A DNA stretch of 5,290 nt. It comes from Chloroflexota bacterium (GTDB lineage Bacteria; Chloroflexota; Limnocylindria; QHBO01). Location: contig VBGQ01000181.1 of NCBI GenBank assembly GCA_005882055.1, positions 11,711 to 17,000 of the forward strand, read 5' to 3'. The notes beneath the pieces are model-generated. The model did no database searches. It was given only the letters and a program-made list of their open reading frames with translations, and had not been told where the DNA came from. Both the position numbers and the translations under genes were made by a program. Below are positions 1 to 5,267 of the stretch, one piece after another (the stretch's first letter is position 1; every line of letters begins with the position of its first letter).

Positions 1-903
1 GGCGTCGCCTCCGGCCTGCTCGGAGCTGCGAACATCGCCGGCAACCTGCTCGGCCCTGGCCTGGCGATCCTCTTCATCGTTGTCTTGCCAGACCAGCTGC
101 ACTTCCCGCAGGTCGCGCTGGGCGTCTTTGCGGCGATCGCGCTTGTCGAGGTGACGACGATGCTCATCACCGTTATCTGGGTGCCGGACCACCCGGCGCC
201 GGAGTCGAGCCTCTCGCTGGTCGAGCGCGCCAAGAGCGCGTGGGGCACCGACATACTGCAGCACCGTGACTACGTTTGGCTGCTGGTCTCGCGCCTCTTC
301 GTGCTGACGGCGCTGGTCAGCCTGCAGGCGTTCGCCGTCTTCTTCCTGGAGAACGCCCACGGCATGAGCCCCAATGACGCGCAGCGGATGCAGTTCCCGG
401 TGATCATCGCCGTGGCGATCTCTGCATTGCTGGCTGCGGTCCCTGGCGGGTACATCTCCAGCCGCGTCGGACGCAAACCCGTGCTGTACGTGGCTATTGC
501 GCTTGGCCTGCTGGGGGCGTTGATGCTCGCCTTTGGACCCGCCTACTGGATGGTCGTCGCGGCCGCGGTGCCTATTGGCGTGTGCAGCGGCGTCTTTCTG
601 GGTGTCGACTGGGCGTTGATGACCGACATCATCCCCAAGGCCGAGTCTGGCCGATACATGGGCATCAGCAACATCGCCGTGGCGAGCGCGGGGCCCATCG
701 CCAGCACGGTTGGCGGGATCGTGGTGTTCGTGGTGGTAACGGTGCTGGCCAACGCCGCCGGCGGACCAGGCCTGGCATATCGCGCGATCTTCGTGGTGAT
801 GGCCCTGGAGCTGGCGATCGGTGCCTGGGCACTTCGACATGTGCACGAGCCTAACCGTGCGCGATCGGTGGGAGCAGCGATCGAGGCACCGGCCGAGGCG
901 TGA
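1..903 (+). CDS. MFS transporter, C-terminal part (5' end outside window)
   Basis: The frame is open from base 1 to the TGA at 901-903, giving 300 residues with no stop. The true start lies upstream; the TTG at 85 is internal to a membrane segment. About eight hydrophobic segments are visible (residues about 5-30, 36-61, 91-117, 132-152, 159-179, 182-207, 222-250, 260-281). A charged loop at about 62-90 separates the first two from the last six, as expected for TM5-TM12 of a 12-segment MFS protein with its central cytoplasmic loop. Between the fourth and fifth visible segments is GGYISSRVGRK (149-159), which matches the MFS motif A repeat of the TM8-TM9 loop. The stretch VDWALMTDIIP...GRYMGISNIA (about 202-225) recalls the SLC45/GPH-like sugar:cation symporter branch, but substrate cannot be read from sequence. 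The stop overlaps the start of the acyltransferase gene, so the two are probably co-translated. A lysophospholipid-type substrate is possible from context only. Confidence 0.9.
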   Translation, partial: GVASGLLGAANIAGNLLGPGLAILFIVVLPDQLHFPQVALGVFAAIALVEVTTMLITVIWVPDHPAPESSLSLVERAKSAWGTDILQHRDYVWLLVSRLFVLTALVSLQAFAVFFLENAHGMSPNDAQRMQFPVIIAVAISALLAAVPGGYISSRVGRKPVLYVAIALGLLGALMLAFGPAYWMVVAAAVPIGVCSGVFLGVDWALMTDIIPKAESGRYMGISNIAVASAGPIASTVGGIVVFVVVTVLANAAGGPGLAYRAIFVVMALELAIGAWALRHVHEPNRARSVGAAIEAPAEA

Positions 904-1688
904 GACGTTACGCCAAGGAGGCATCGGCTGATCAGGCGCGGGCGCGCCGGACCGGACCCCGCGAGCTCGCGGCCGCGGTGACGCCGCGATATCGGTTCAT
1001 GCGCTGGTTGGTGCGCGCCGTGCTTGGCGTGCTCTTCGAGATCAGGCCCGATGGCCTGGACCGATGGCCGCCAGCTCCCTTTCTGCTCGCGCTGAACCAC
1101 CACTCCGGCTGGGACCCCATGATCGTCACTTCCGTGGTCCCCGCGCGGCCGCGGATCACCTGGTTCGGCCCCAAGGAGGCCGATTTCGGCCGCGGCTTCA
1201 AGAACCGGGCGATGGCCTTCTTCGGTGGCGTGATCCCGTACAACCCGCAGAAGACGACGCTCGTCTCCGCGGTCCGCGCGGTTCGCCGGGTCTTCGACGC
1301 CAATGGGGTCCTCGCGATCTTCGTGGAGGGCAAGGTCGGGTTCCTCGAGTCCGAGCTGCTCCCCTTTGAGGAGGGTGCGGTCGCCTTCGCCAGCGCTTCC
1401 GGTGCTCCGATCGTGCCGTGCGCCATCGTCGGGAGCACCGAGCTGTGGTTTCGCAGGCGCGTGACCGTGTCCTTCGGCGAGCCGATTTCCACTCTCGGCC
1501 TGCGTGGCGCCACGGGACGCGCGCAGCTCGAGCGCGACCTGCGCTCGGCGATGGTCGCGCTCCTGCCCGATGGCGAGCCGCGGCTCCCACACAGGCGGCC
1601 ACTGGCGTGGATCGGCGACGTCTTCGACGGCACTGAGGACCGTGAGCGGCACCGGCGGCACCGCGAAGGGGCGGTCCGCGCTCGCTAG
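900..1688 (+). CDS. PlsC-like acyltransferase with divergent motifs II and III
   Basis: A 262-residue protein of the PlsC/LPLAT acyltransferase superfamily, which transfers acyl groups to lyso-phospholipid or glycerol-phosphate acceptors at the inner membrane. Motif I is NHHSGWD: catalytic H67 and D72 in the HX4D arrangement. The motif IV region is GAPIVP (168-173), followed by a typical strand and loop. Motif II (GGVIPYNP, 109-116) lacks the usual Arg. Motif III is FVEGKVGF (141-148) where the family normally has FPEGTR-like sequence. The family usually places motif I 30-40 residues from the start, so the ATG at 999 (residue 34, just before a hydrophobic stretch) is an alternative start. I prefer GTG 900 because it overlaps the transporter TGA (GTGA), which suggests coupling; no convincing ribosome site decides between them. 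An AAGGAGG at 915-921 has no in-frame start at proper spacing. The C-terminus (231-262) is rich in Arg and His. Acyltransferase fold is confident; the acceptor is not known. Confidence 0.88.
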   Translation: MRRYAKEASADQARARRTGPRELAAAVTPRYRFMRWLVRAVLGVLFEIRPDGLDRWPPAPFLLALNHHSGWDPMIVTSVVPARPRITWFGPKEADFGRGFKNRAMAFFGGVIPYNPQKTTLVSAVRAVRRVFDANGVLAIFVEGKVGFLESELLPFEEGAVAFASASGAPIVPCAIVGSTELWFRRRVTVSFGEPISTLGLRGATGRAQLERDLRSAMVALLPDGEPRLPHRRPLAWIGDVFDGTEDRERHRRHREGAVRAR

Positions 1689-1691
1689 GAT
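1686..1691 (+). promoter_or_regulatory. Possible -10 element (TAGGAT) before the small membrane gene
   Basis: TAGGAT fits the TAnnnT pattern and ends 9 bases before the ATG at 1701, so a transcript would have almost no leader. It contains the stop codon of the acyltransferase gene, and the AGGA inside it can equally be a weak ribosome site. No -35 TTGACA-like hexamer is visible about 17 bases upstream. This is the weakest of the three such sites in the window. Confidence 0.22.
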
Positions 1692-1700
1692 CCTTCGGAG

Positions 1701-1976
1701 ATGTTCTTGCCACTGGCGTGGACACTGTTCGTTGTCCTCGCCCTGATCTCCTTCGGCATGATCGCCGCGTACTGGCTCGACGTGCAGGACCGGGGCGACC
1801 TGAGCCGCCGCCGGCGCATCGGCTATTCGCTGGCAACCCTCGCCTTTCCACTGACGATTCCGGTGTACGCCGTCGCAGGTGGCGCCGGCTGGCCTCGTCC
1901 GCTGCGTGCTGCCGCCTTCGTGCCGCCGATCGCGCTCCTCCTCTTCCTGGCGTTCCTGCTGGGGCTGATCCGCTAG
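1701..1976 (+). CDS. Small three-segment membrane protein, unknown function
   Basis: A 91-residue hydrophobic protein that I do not recognise. Three membrane segments are predicted at about 5-26, 41-60 and 68-90. The first loop ends in RRRR (36-39), which by the positive-inside rule places that loop in the cytoplasm, with the N-terminus outside and the C-terminus inside. The frame keeps strong G/C third positions, and a run of hydrophobic segments of realistic length is unlikely in a random shadow frame; no other frame here looks coding. The start is 12 bases after the acyltransferase stop. AGGA at 1687-1690 lies 10 bases before the ATG and could be a weak ribosome site; GGAG at 1697-1700 abuts the ATG and is too close. 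ATG 1758 (residue 20) is a less likely start because it would cut the first segment. Its position suggests the same operon as the transporter and acyltransferase. Confidence 0.72.
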   Translation: MFLPLAWTLFVVLALISFGMIAAYWLDVQDRGDLSRRRRIGYSLATLAFPLTIPVYAVAGGAGWPRPLRAAAFVPPIALLLFLAFLLGLIR

Positions 1977-1980
1977 GAGG
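1975..1980 (+). promoter_or_regulatory. Orphan Shine-Dalgarno-like AGGAGG
   Basis: A perfect AGGAGG overlaps the TAG stop (1974-1976) of the small membrane gene. It lies 30 bases before the M20 start at 2011, far beyond normal spacing. No ATG, GTG or TTG in the M20 frame lies 5-12 bases downstream. ATG 2000 begins only a four-codon frame. It may help ribosomes re-initiate on readthrough transcripts, or be chance. Confidence 0.3.
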
Positions 1981-1998
1981 CCCTGCGGCCGCGGACTC

Positions 1999-2004
1999 TA
2001 TGAT
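1999..2004 (+). promoter_or_regulatory. Probable -10 element (TATGAT) for leaderless M20 mRNA
   Basis: TATGAT differs from the TATAAT consensus at one position and is followed by exactly 6 bases (CCACGG) and then the M20 ATG at 2011. Transcription starting about 7 bases after a -10 element would begin at or beside the A of the ATG, giving a leaderless mRNA. This agrees with the lack of a Shine-Dalgarno sequence at normal distance. No clear -35 hexamer is seen at 16-18 bases upstream. The hexamer stands out in a very GC-rich surrounding. Confidence 0.5.
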
Positions 2005-2010
2005 CCACGG

Positions 2011-3435
2011 ATGACCACAGACACCAATGGCGCCGTGGGCGCGGCGCTCGATCACCTGCGCCAACATCGCGATCGCCACCGAGAGGAGCTCGACGAATTC
2101 CTGCGCATCGAGTCGGTGAGCGCGGACCCAGACCGGGCTGACGACGTGCGGCGCGCCGCCGAGTGGATCACCGCCGAGCTGGATCGCATCGGCTTCGAGC
2201 ACGTCAGCCTGCACGAGACCAGCGGCCATCCGGTGGTCACCGGCGAATGGTTGCACGCGGGTCCGGAGCGCCCCACGGTGCTGGTCTACTGCCACTACGA
2301 CGTGCAACCGGCGGATCCCCTCGCCGAGTGGGTCCGACCACCCTTCGACCCGCGTCATGAGGACGGTCGGGTGTACGCACGCGGTGTTGGAGACGACAAG
2401 GGCCAGATCTTCATTCACCTCAAGGCGGCAGAGGCCTGGATGGCGAGCGCCGGGCGCCTGCCCGTCAATCTGCGCCTTTTCTTCGAGGGAGACGAGGAGG
2501 TCGGCTCCGAGCCGGTCGACGAGTTCATCGCTGAGCATCCGGAGCTCCTCGCTGCCGACCTGTGCGTGGTGAGCGATACGGGCATGCAGGATGACAACGG
2601 GACCCCCGCGATCACCTACGGCCTGCGCGGGATCGCGTATTTCGAGGTCCGCGTCAGCGGACCGTTCCAGGATCTCCACTCCGGCGGCTATGGCGGCGCG
2701 ATCGCCAATCCGGCCACGGTGCTGGTCCAGATGCTGGCCAGCCTGCACGACGAGCACGGACGGATAACGATCCCGGGCTTCTACGACACGGTCCGTCCAT
2801 TGACCGATGCCGACCGAGCCGCATCCGCGGCGGTCCCCTTCGACGCCGACGAGTTCCGCGAGCTGACCGGCGTGCCGGGCCTCTGGTCCGGCGAGGAGGG
2901 ATTCACCGCCGCGGAGCGCATCTCCGTCCGCCCGACCCTCGACATCAACGGCATCTGGGGCGGCTACAGCGGGGAGGGGGCCAAGACGATCATCCCCGCG
3001 TGGGCCGCCGCCAAGTTCAGCACCCGCCTGGTTCCGGACCAGGACTACCACGACATCGAGCGCATGGTGGTGCAGCACATGCGACGCATCGCGCCGCCGG
3101 AGGTGCGCGTCGAGGTGCGCGTCATCCACGGCGGCGCGCCGGCCCTCACCCCGCTCGACCATCCGGCGGTCGAGGTGGCCGCCCGAGCCCCCGAGGATGC
3201 GTTCGGCAAGCCGCCGGTCTTCCTGCGCAGTGGCGGCTCGATCCCGGTGGTGGCCGCGCTCGAGGCGCACGTCGGGCTCAGCTCGGTGCTGGTGGGGTTT
3301 GCGTCTCCGAACGGGAACTTCCACGCGCCCAACGAGTGGATGCCGGTCGCCAACCTGGAGGGGGGGATGGACGCACTCGTCCGGCTATGGGGCGCGCTCG
3401 GCGAGATGACCGCGGATCAGCTGCGCGGCGGATGA
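2011..3435 (+). CDS. M20 family zinc dipeptidase (CNDP/carnosinase-like)
   Basis: A 474-residue metallopeptidase, full length for the M20 dipeptidase branch, which hydrolyses dipeptides or other short N-terminal peptides with a two-zinc centre. All expected ligands are visible: H95 and D97 in CHYDV, bridging D128 in GDDKG, catalytic base E162 and ligand E163 in EGDEEVGS, D189 in SDTG, and H438 in NFHAPNEW. H223 in DLHSGG and R339 in FSTRLVP match conserved residues of the dimerisation (lid) domain inserted at about 210-380. There is no signal peptide, so the enzyme should be cytosolic. The ATG at 2011 fits the family: the N-terminal helix leads into EFLRIESVS at about 29-37. No ribosome site is properly spaced, but a TATGAT lies 6 bases upstream. 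The stop overlaps the next gene (ATGA). The motifs are intact, so activity is likely. The exact substrate (dipeptide, beta-alanyl dipeptide or amide) cannot be set from sequence. Confidence 0.95.
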   Translation: MTTDTNGAVGAALDHLRQHRDRHREELDEFLRIESVSADPDRADDVRRAAEWITAELDRIGFEHVSLHETSGHPVVTGEWLHAGPERPTVLVYCHYDVQPADPLAEWVRPPFDPRHEDGRVYARGVGDDKGQIFIHLKAAEAWMASAGRLPVNLRLFFEGDEEVGSEPVDEFIAEHPELLAADLCVVSDTGMQDDNGTPAITYGLRGIAYFEVRVSGPFQDLHSGGYGGAIANPATVLVQMLASLHDEHGRITIPGFYDTVRPLTDADRAASAAVPFDADEFRELTGVPGLWSGEEGFTAAERISVRPTLDINGIWGGYSGEGAKTIIPAWAAAKFSTRLVPDQDYHDIERMVVQHMRRIAPPEVRVEVRVIHGGAPALTPLDHPAVEVAARAPEDAFGKPPVFLRSGGSIPVVAALEAHVGLSSVLVGFASPNGNFHAPNEWMPVANLEGGMDALVRLWGALGEMTADQLRGG

Positions 3436-4079
3436 CCGACGAGGGCGAAGATCCCTGGCTGCCGATCGGGGCGGCCGCACGCCTAGTGGGCGTGGGACCG
3501 GACACGCTGCGTCGCTGGGCGGACGGCGGCAAGGTGCAGAGCTACCAGACCGCCGGCGGCCATCGTCGCTTCCTGAGATCGAGCCTCGAGGCAATGACCA
3601 GCGCCCCGCGCCGCCTCCGGTACGCGACCGGGCAGCTGACCGATGCCTCGACCACCATCATCGGCGACGTCCACCGGCGCATGCAGCGGACCGGGTACGC
3701 CGGCCTGCCCTGGCAATCTCGGCTGGGCAGCGAGCAGCGCGAGGACTTTCGACGCTGGGGACAGCGCACCTTCAACCTGGTGATCGAATACGTGGCGGCC
3801 GGCAAGCGGTCGGAGCGCGAGCTGCTGCTGGACGAGGCGGAGAAGATGGGAGCGCTCTACGGTCGTGAGGCATCGGCCGCTGGGCTGACCCTTGCGGAGG
3901 CGATCGAGGCGTTCCTCTTCTATCGGTCTCCGGTCATCGAGGGCATCCTGGCGCACCTGCGTCGAAGGGCGGCGGAGGTCGCCCAGGTCACCGCTGCAGT
4001 CCGTGAAGCGAACGCCGCCATCGACCAGGTGCTCACGGCGCTAGTCAGCTCCTACGGCGGTAAGCGGGCGCGAAGGTAG
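3432..4079 (+). CDS. HTH (MerR/excisionase-type) regulator with helical C-terminal domain
   Basis: A 215-residue predicted transcription regulator. Residues about 10-55 form a MerR/BldC/excisionase-type winged helix-turn-helix: IGAAARLVGVGPDTLRRWA, then the wing signature TAGGHRRF (40-47). Residues about 70-208 look entirely alpha-helical, with LLDEAEKMGALYGREASAAG (131-151) and LTLAEAIEAFLFYRSPVIEGI (152-172). This recalls the globin-like RsbRD N-terminal sensor fold, though I hold that loosely. A last amphipathic helix (about 173-206) may dimerise. The frame stays open further upstream inside the M20 gene, but that part is an Arg/Gly/Pro-rich shadow. ATG 3432 gives the correct domain start and overlaps the M20 stop as ATGA, so it is probably translated by coupling. 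It has no Shine-Dalgarno sequence of its own. The stop lies 6 bases from the end of the convergent M24 gene. Targets may be the adjacent peptidase genes, but no operator is proven. Confidence 0.88.
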   Translation: MTDEGEDPWLPIGAAARLVGVGPDTLRRWADGGKVQSYQTAGGHRRFLRSSLEAMTSAPRRLRYATGQLTDASTTIIGDVHRRMQRTGYAGLPWQSRLGSEQREDFRRWGQRTFNLVIEYVAAGKRSERELLLDEAEKMGALYGREASAAGLTLAEAIEAFLFYRSPVIEGILAHLRRRAAEVAQVTAAVREANAAIDQVLTALVSSYGGKRARR

Positions 4080-4085
4080 CGGCGC

Positions 4086-5222
4086 CTAGTCGACCGAGAT
4101 CAGCTCGCGGCTGGACCGATTGAGCACCTCGCTGCCTTCCTCGGTGCAGACCACGATGTCCTCGATCCGGGCTCCCCACGTTCCGGCAACGTAGATCCCC
4201 GGCTCAATGCTGAAGGCGTGGCCGGGGCGCAGTGGCTCGGCGTTGCCCTCGACGATGTACGGCTCCTCGTGGACCTCCATGCCGATGCCGTGTCCGGTGC
4301 GGTGGATGAAGGCGTCGCCATACCCGCCCTCTCCGATCAGGTGGCGGTCCGCACGATCCACCTCCTCCGCCGTCATGCCGGGTGCGACCGCGGTGCACGC
4401 GGCGAGCTGCGCCCGCTGCAGCACGTCGTACATGAGCCGGAACTCGCGCGGTGGCTCACCTACGAACACCGTCCGGCTGGTGTCCGAGGCGTATCCATCG
4501 CGAATGCCGCCGATGTCGAGCACCACCGCGTCGCCGGGCTCGATGACGCGATCGCTCGGCTCGTGGTGCGGTGATGCGCTGTTGGGCCCAGAGGCCACGA
4601 TCGCGAACTCGGCGGACTGGTGTCCGGCCGCCAGCAGGAGCTCGCGGATGCGGGCACTCAGCTCGCGCTCGGTCCGGCCCGCGAATCGCTCGGCGCGAAT
4701 GGCGTCCATCGCCTCGTCGGCGGCGCGGGCCGCGAGACGCAGGCGGTCGATCTCTTCCGGCGTCTTGATTCGCCGCAGAGCGCTCATCGCCGGTCCGGCC
4801 TCCACGAGCTCGATCGGGTCCAGTGCCGCGCGCAGGCGAAGCACGAAGCGCGCCCACATCTGGTCCTGCACGCCGGCCCGCATCGCATGCCCTTCGAGCA
4901 GGTCCCGGACAACCCAGAAGGGATCCTCGGTTTCGTCCCAGGGCACGATCGCCAGGTCGGCGGCGAGCTGTCCCAGCTCGTGGCGGGCGAGCGGCTCCTC
5001 GAGGTGTGGAAGCACCAGCCACGGCTGGCCCTGGGCAGGGACGATCAGGCAGGTGAGGCGTTCCATGGCAGGGGCCCGGTACCCGAGCAGGTAGCCATAG
5101 TCCACGGAGGGCGTGATGAGCAGCGCGTCGATGTCTCGGGCGGCGGCTTCCCCGGCCGCGCGCTGCAGGCGATCCCGGTACACCGCGTCCGCAAATCGAG
5201 AGGTGCTGATGGCGACGGTCAT
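4086..5222 (-). CDS. M24 family Xaa-Pro peptidase (prolidase/aminopeptidase P-like)
   Basis: A 378-residue pita-bread-fold metallopeptidase that removes N-terminal residues preceding proline, or splits Xaa-Pro dipeptides. The N-terminal creatinase-like domain spans about 8-140 and the catalytic domain about 155-372. The five metal ligands are present: D236 (VLDIGG), D247 (SDTSRT), H311 (TGHGIG), E340 (SIEPG) and E354 (RIEDI). The usual His before the catalytic Asp is H219 in ASPHHEPSD, and H318 in EVHEEP is also conserved. There is no signal peptide, so it should be cytosolic. Length is normal for bacterial Xaa-Pro dipeptidases and short aminopeptidase P forms. The ATG at 5222 gives the expected family N-terminus. 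No Shine-Dalgarno sequence precedes it; a TACCCT hexamer does, at 6 bases. It converges on the regulator gene with a 6-base gap. With the M20 enzyme it suggests short-peptide turnover. Dipeptidase versus aminopeptidase P activity is not decided by sequence alone. Confidence 0.95.
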   Translation of the reverse strand: MTVAISTSRFADAVYRDRLQRAAGEAAARDIDALLITPSVDYGYLLGYRAPAMERLTCLIVPAQGQPWLVLPHLEEPLARHELGQLAADLAIVPWDETEDPFWVVRDLLEGHAMRAGVQDQMWARFVLRLRAALDPIELVEAGPAMSALRRIKTPEEIDRLRLAARAADEAMDAIRAERFAGRTERELSARIRELLLAAGHQSAEFAIVASGPNSASPHHEPSDRVIEPGDAVVLDIGGIRDGYASDTSRTVFVGEPPREFRLMYDVLQRAQLAACTAVAPGMTAEEVDRADRHLIGEGGYGDAFIHRTGHGIGMEVHEEPYIVEGNAEPLRPGHAFSIEPGIYVAGTWGARIEDIVVCTEEGSEVLNRSSRELISVD

Positions 5223-5228
5223 CGTTTC

Positions 5229-5234
5229 AGGGTA
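5229..5234 (-). promoter_or_regulatory. Possible -10 element (TACCCT) for leaderless M24 mRNA
   Basis: Read on the minus strand, TACCCT is followed by exactly 6 bases (GAAACG) and the M24 ATG. It fits TAnnnT and has the same spacing as the TATGAT before the M20 gene. No ribosome site lies at normal distance, which favours a leaderless start. There is no good -35 hexamer 16-18 bases upstream. Confidence 0.4.
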
Positions 5235-5267
5235 GCCGACACGGGGAACCCCGGGTCTTCAGCCGAC
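5234..5267. repeat. Short repeats in the M24 upstream region
   Basis: AGCCGAC occurs at 5234-5240 and again at 5261-5267 (plus strand), 27 bases apart. Between them is a 12-base inverted repeat, CGGGGAACCCCG (5242-5253), with 5-base arms. They sit where a regulator would bind just upstream of the proposed -10 element. The units are short and the region is GC-rich, so chance is a real possibility. The 2-base gap makes the inverted repeat unlikely to be an RNA hairpin. Confidence 0.22.

Noticed and set aside
915..921. AAGGAGG as the ribosome site for a later acyltransferase start
   Set aside because: No ATG, GTG or TTG in the correct frame lies 5-12 bases downstream; the only nearby start-like codon (CTG 928) is in another frame.
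543..1661. 372-residue open frame on the minus strand
   Set aside because: Antisense to the transporter and acyltransferase; low-complexity composition and no recognisable motifs.
1598..1722. 14-base direct repeat GCCACTGGCGTGGA at 1598-1611 and 1709-1722
   Set aside because: In both places it encodes PLAW, in two unrelated proteins. A match of this length is mildly unlikely, but no longer duplication or mobile-element sign accompanies it, so chance is the simpler reading.
559..1992. Repeated GCGGCCGC palindromes
   Set aside because: They occur mostly inside coding sequence and are expected in DNA this rich in G and C; no spacing pattern suggests function.
1198..3324. 708-residue open frame on the minus strand
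   Set aside because: It lies antisense to the acyltransferase, the small membrane gene and the M20 gene. It is Arg/Ala/Gly/His-rich with no fold-like pattern, as expected when GC-rich coding sequence removes stop codons from the opposite strand.
3000..3431. N-terminal extension of the regulator frame
   Set aside because: It overlaps the M20 coding sequence in another frame and is Arg/Gly/Pro-rich. The HTH domain begins right after ATG 3432, which also makes the ATGA overlap.
4207..5094. 295-residue open frame on the plus strand
   Set aside because: Antisense to the M24 gene, whose active-site residues are all intact; the frame is Ser/Arg/Ala-rich and shadow-like.
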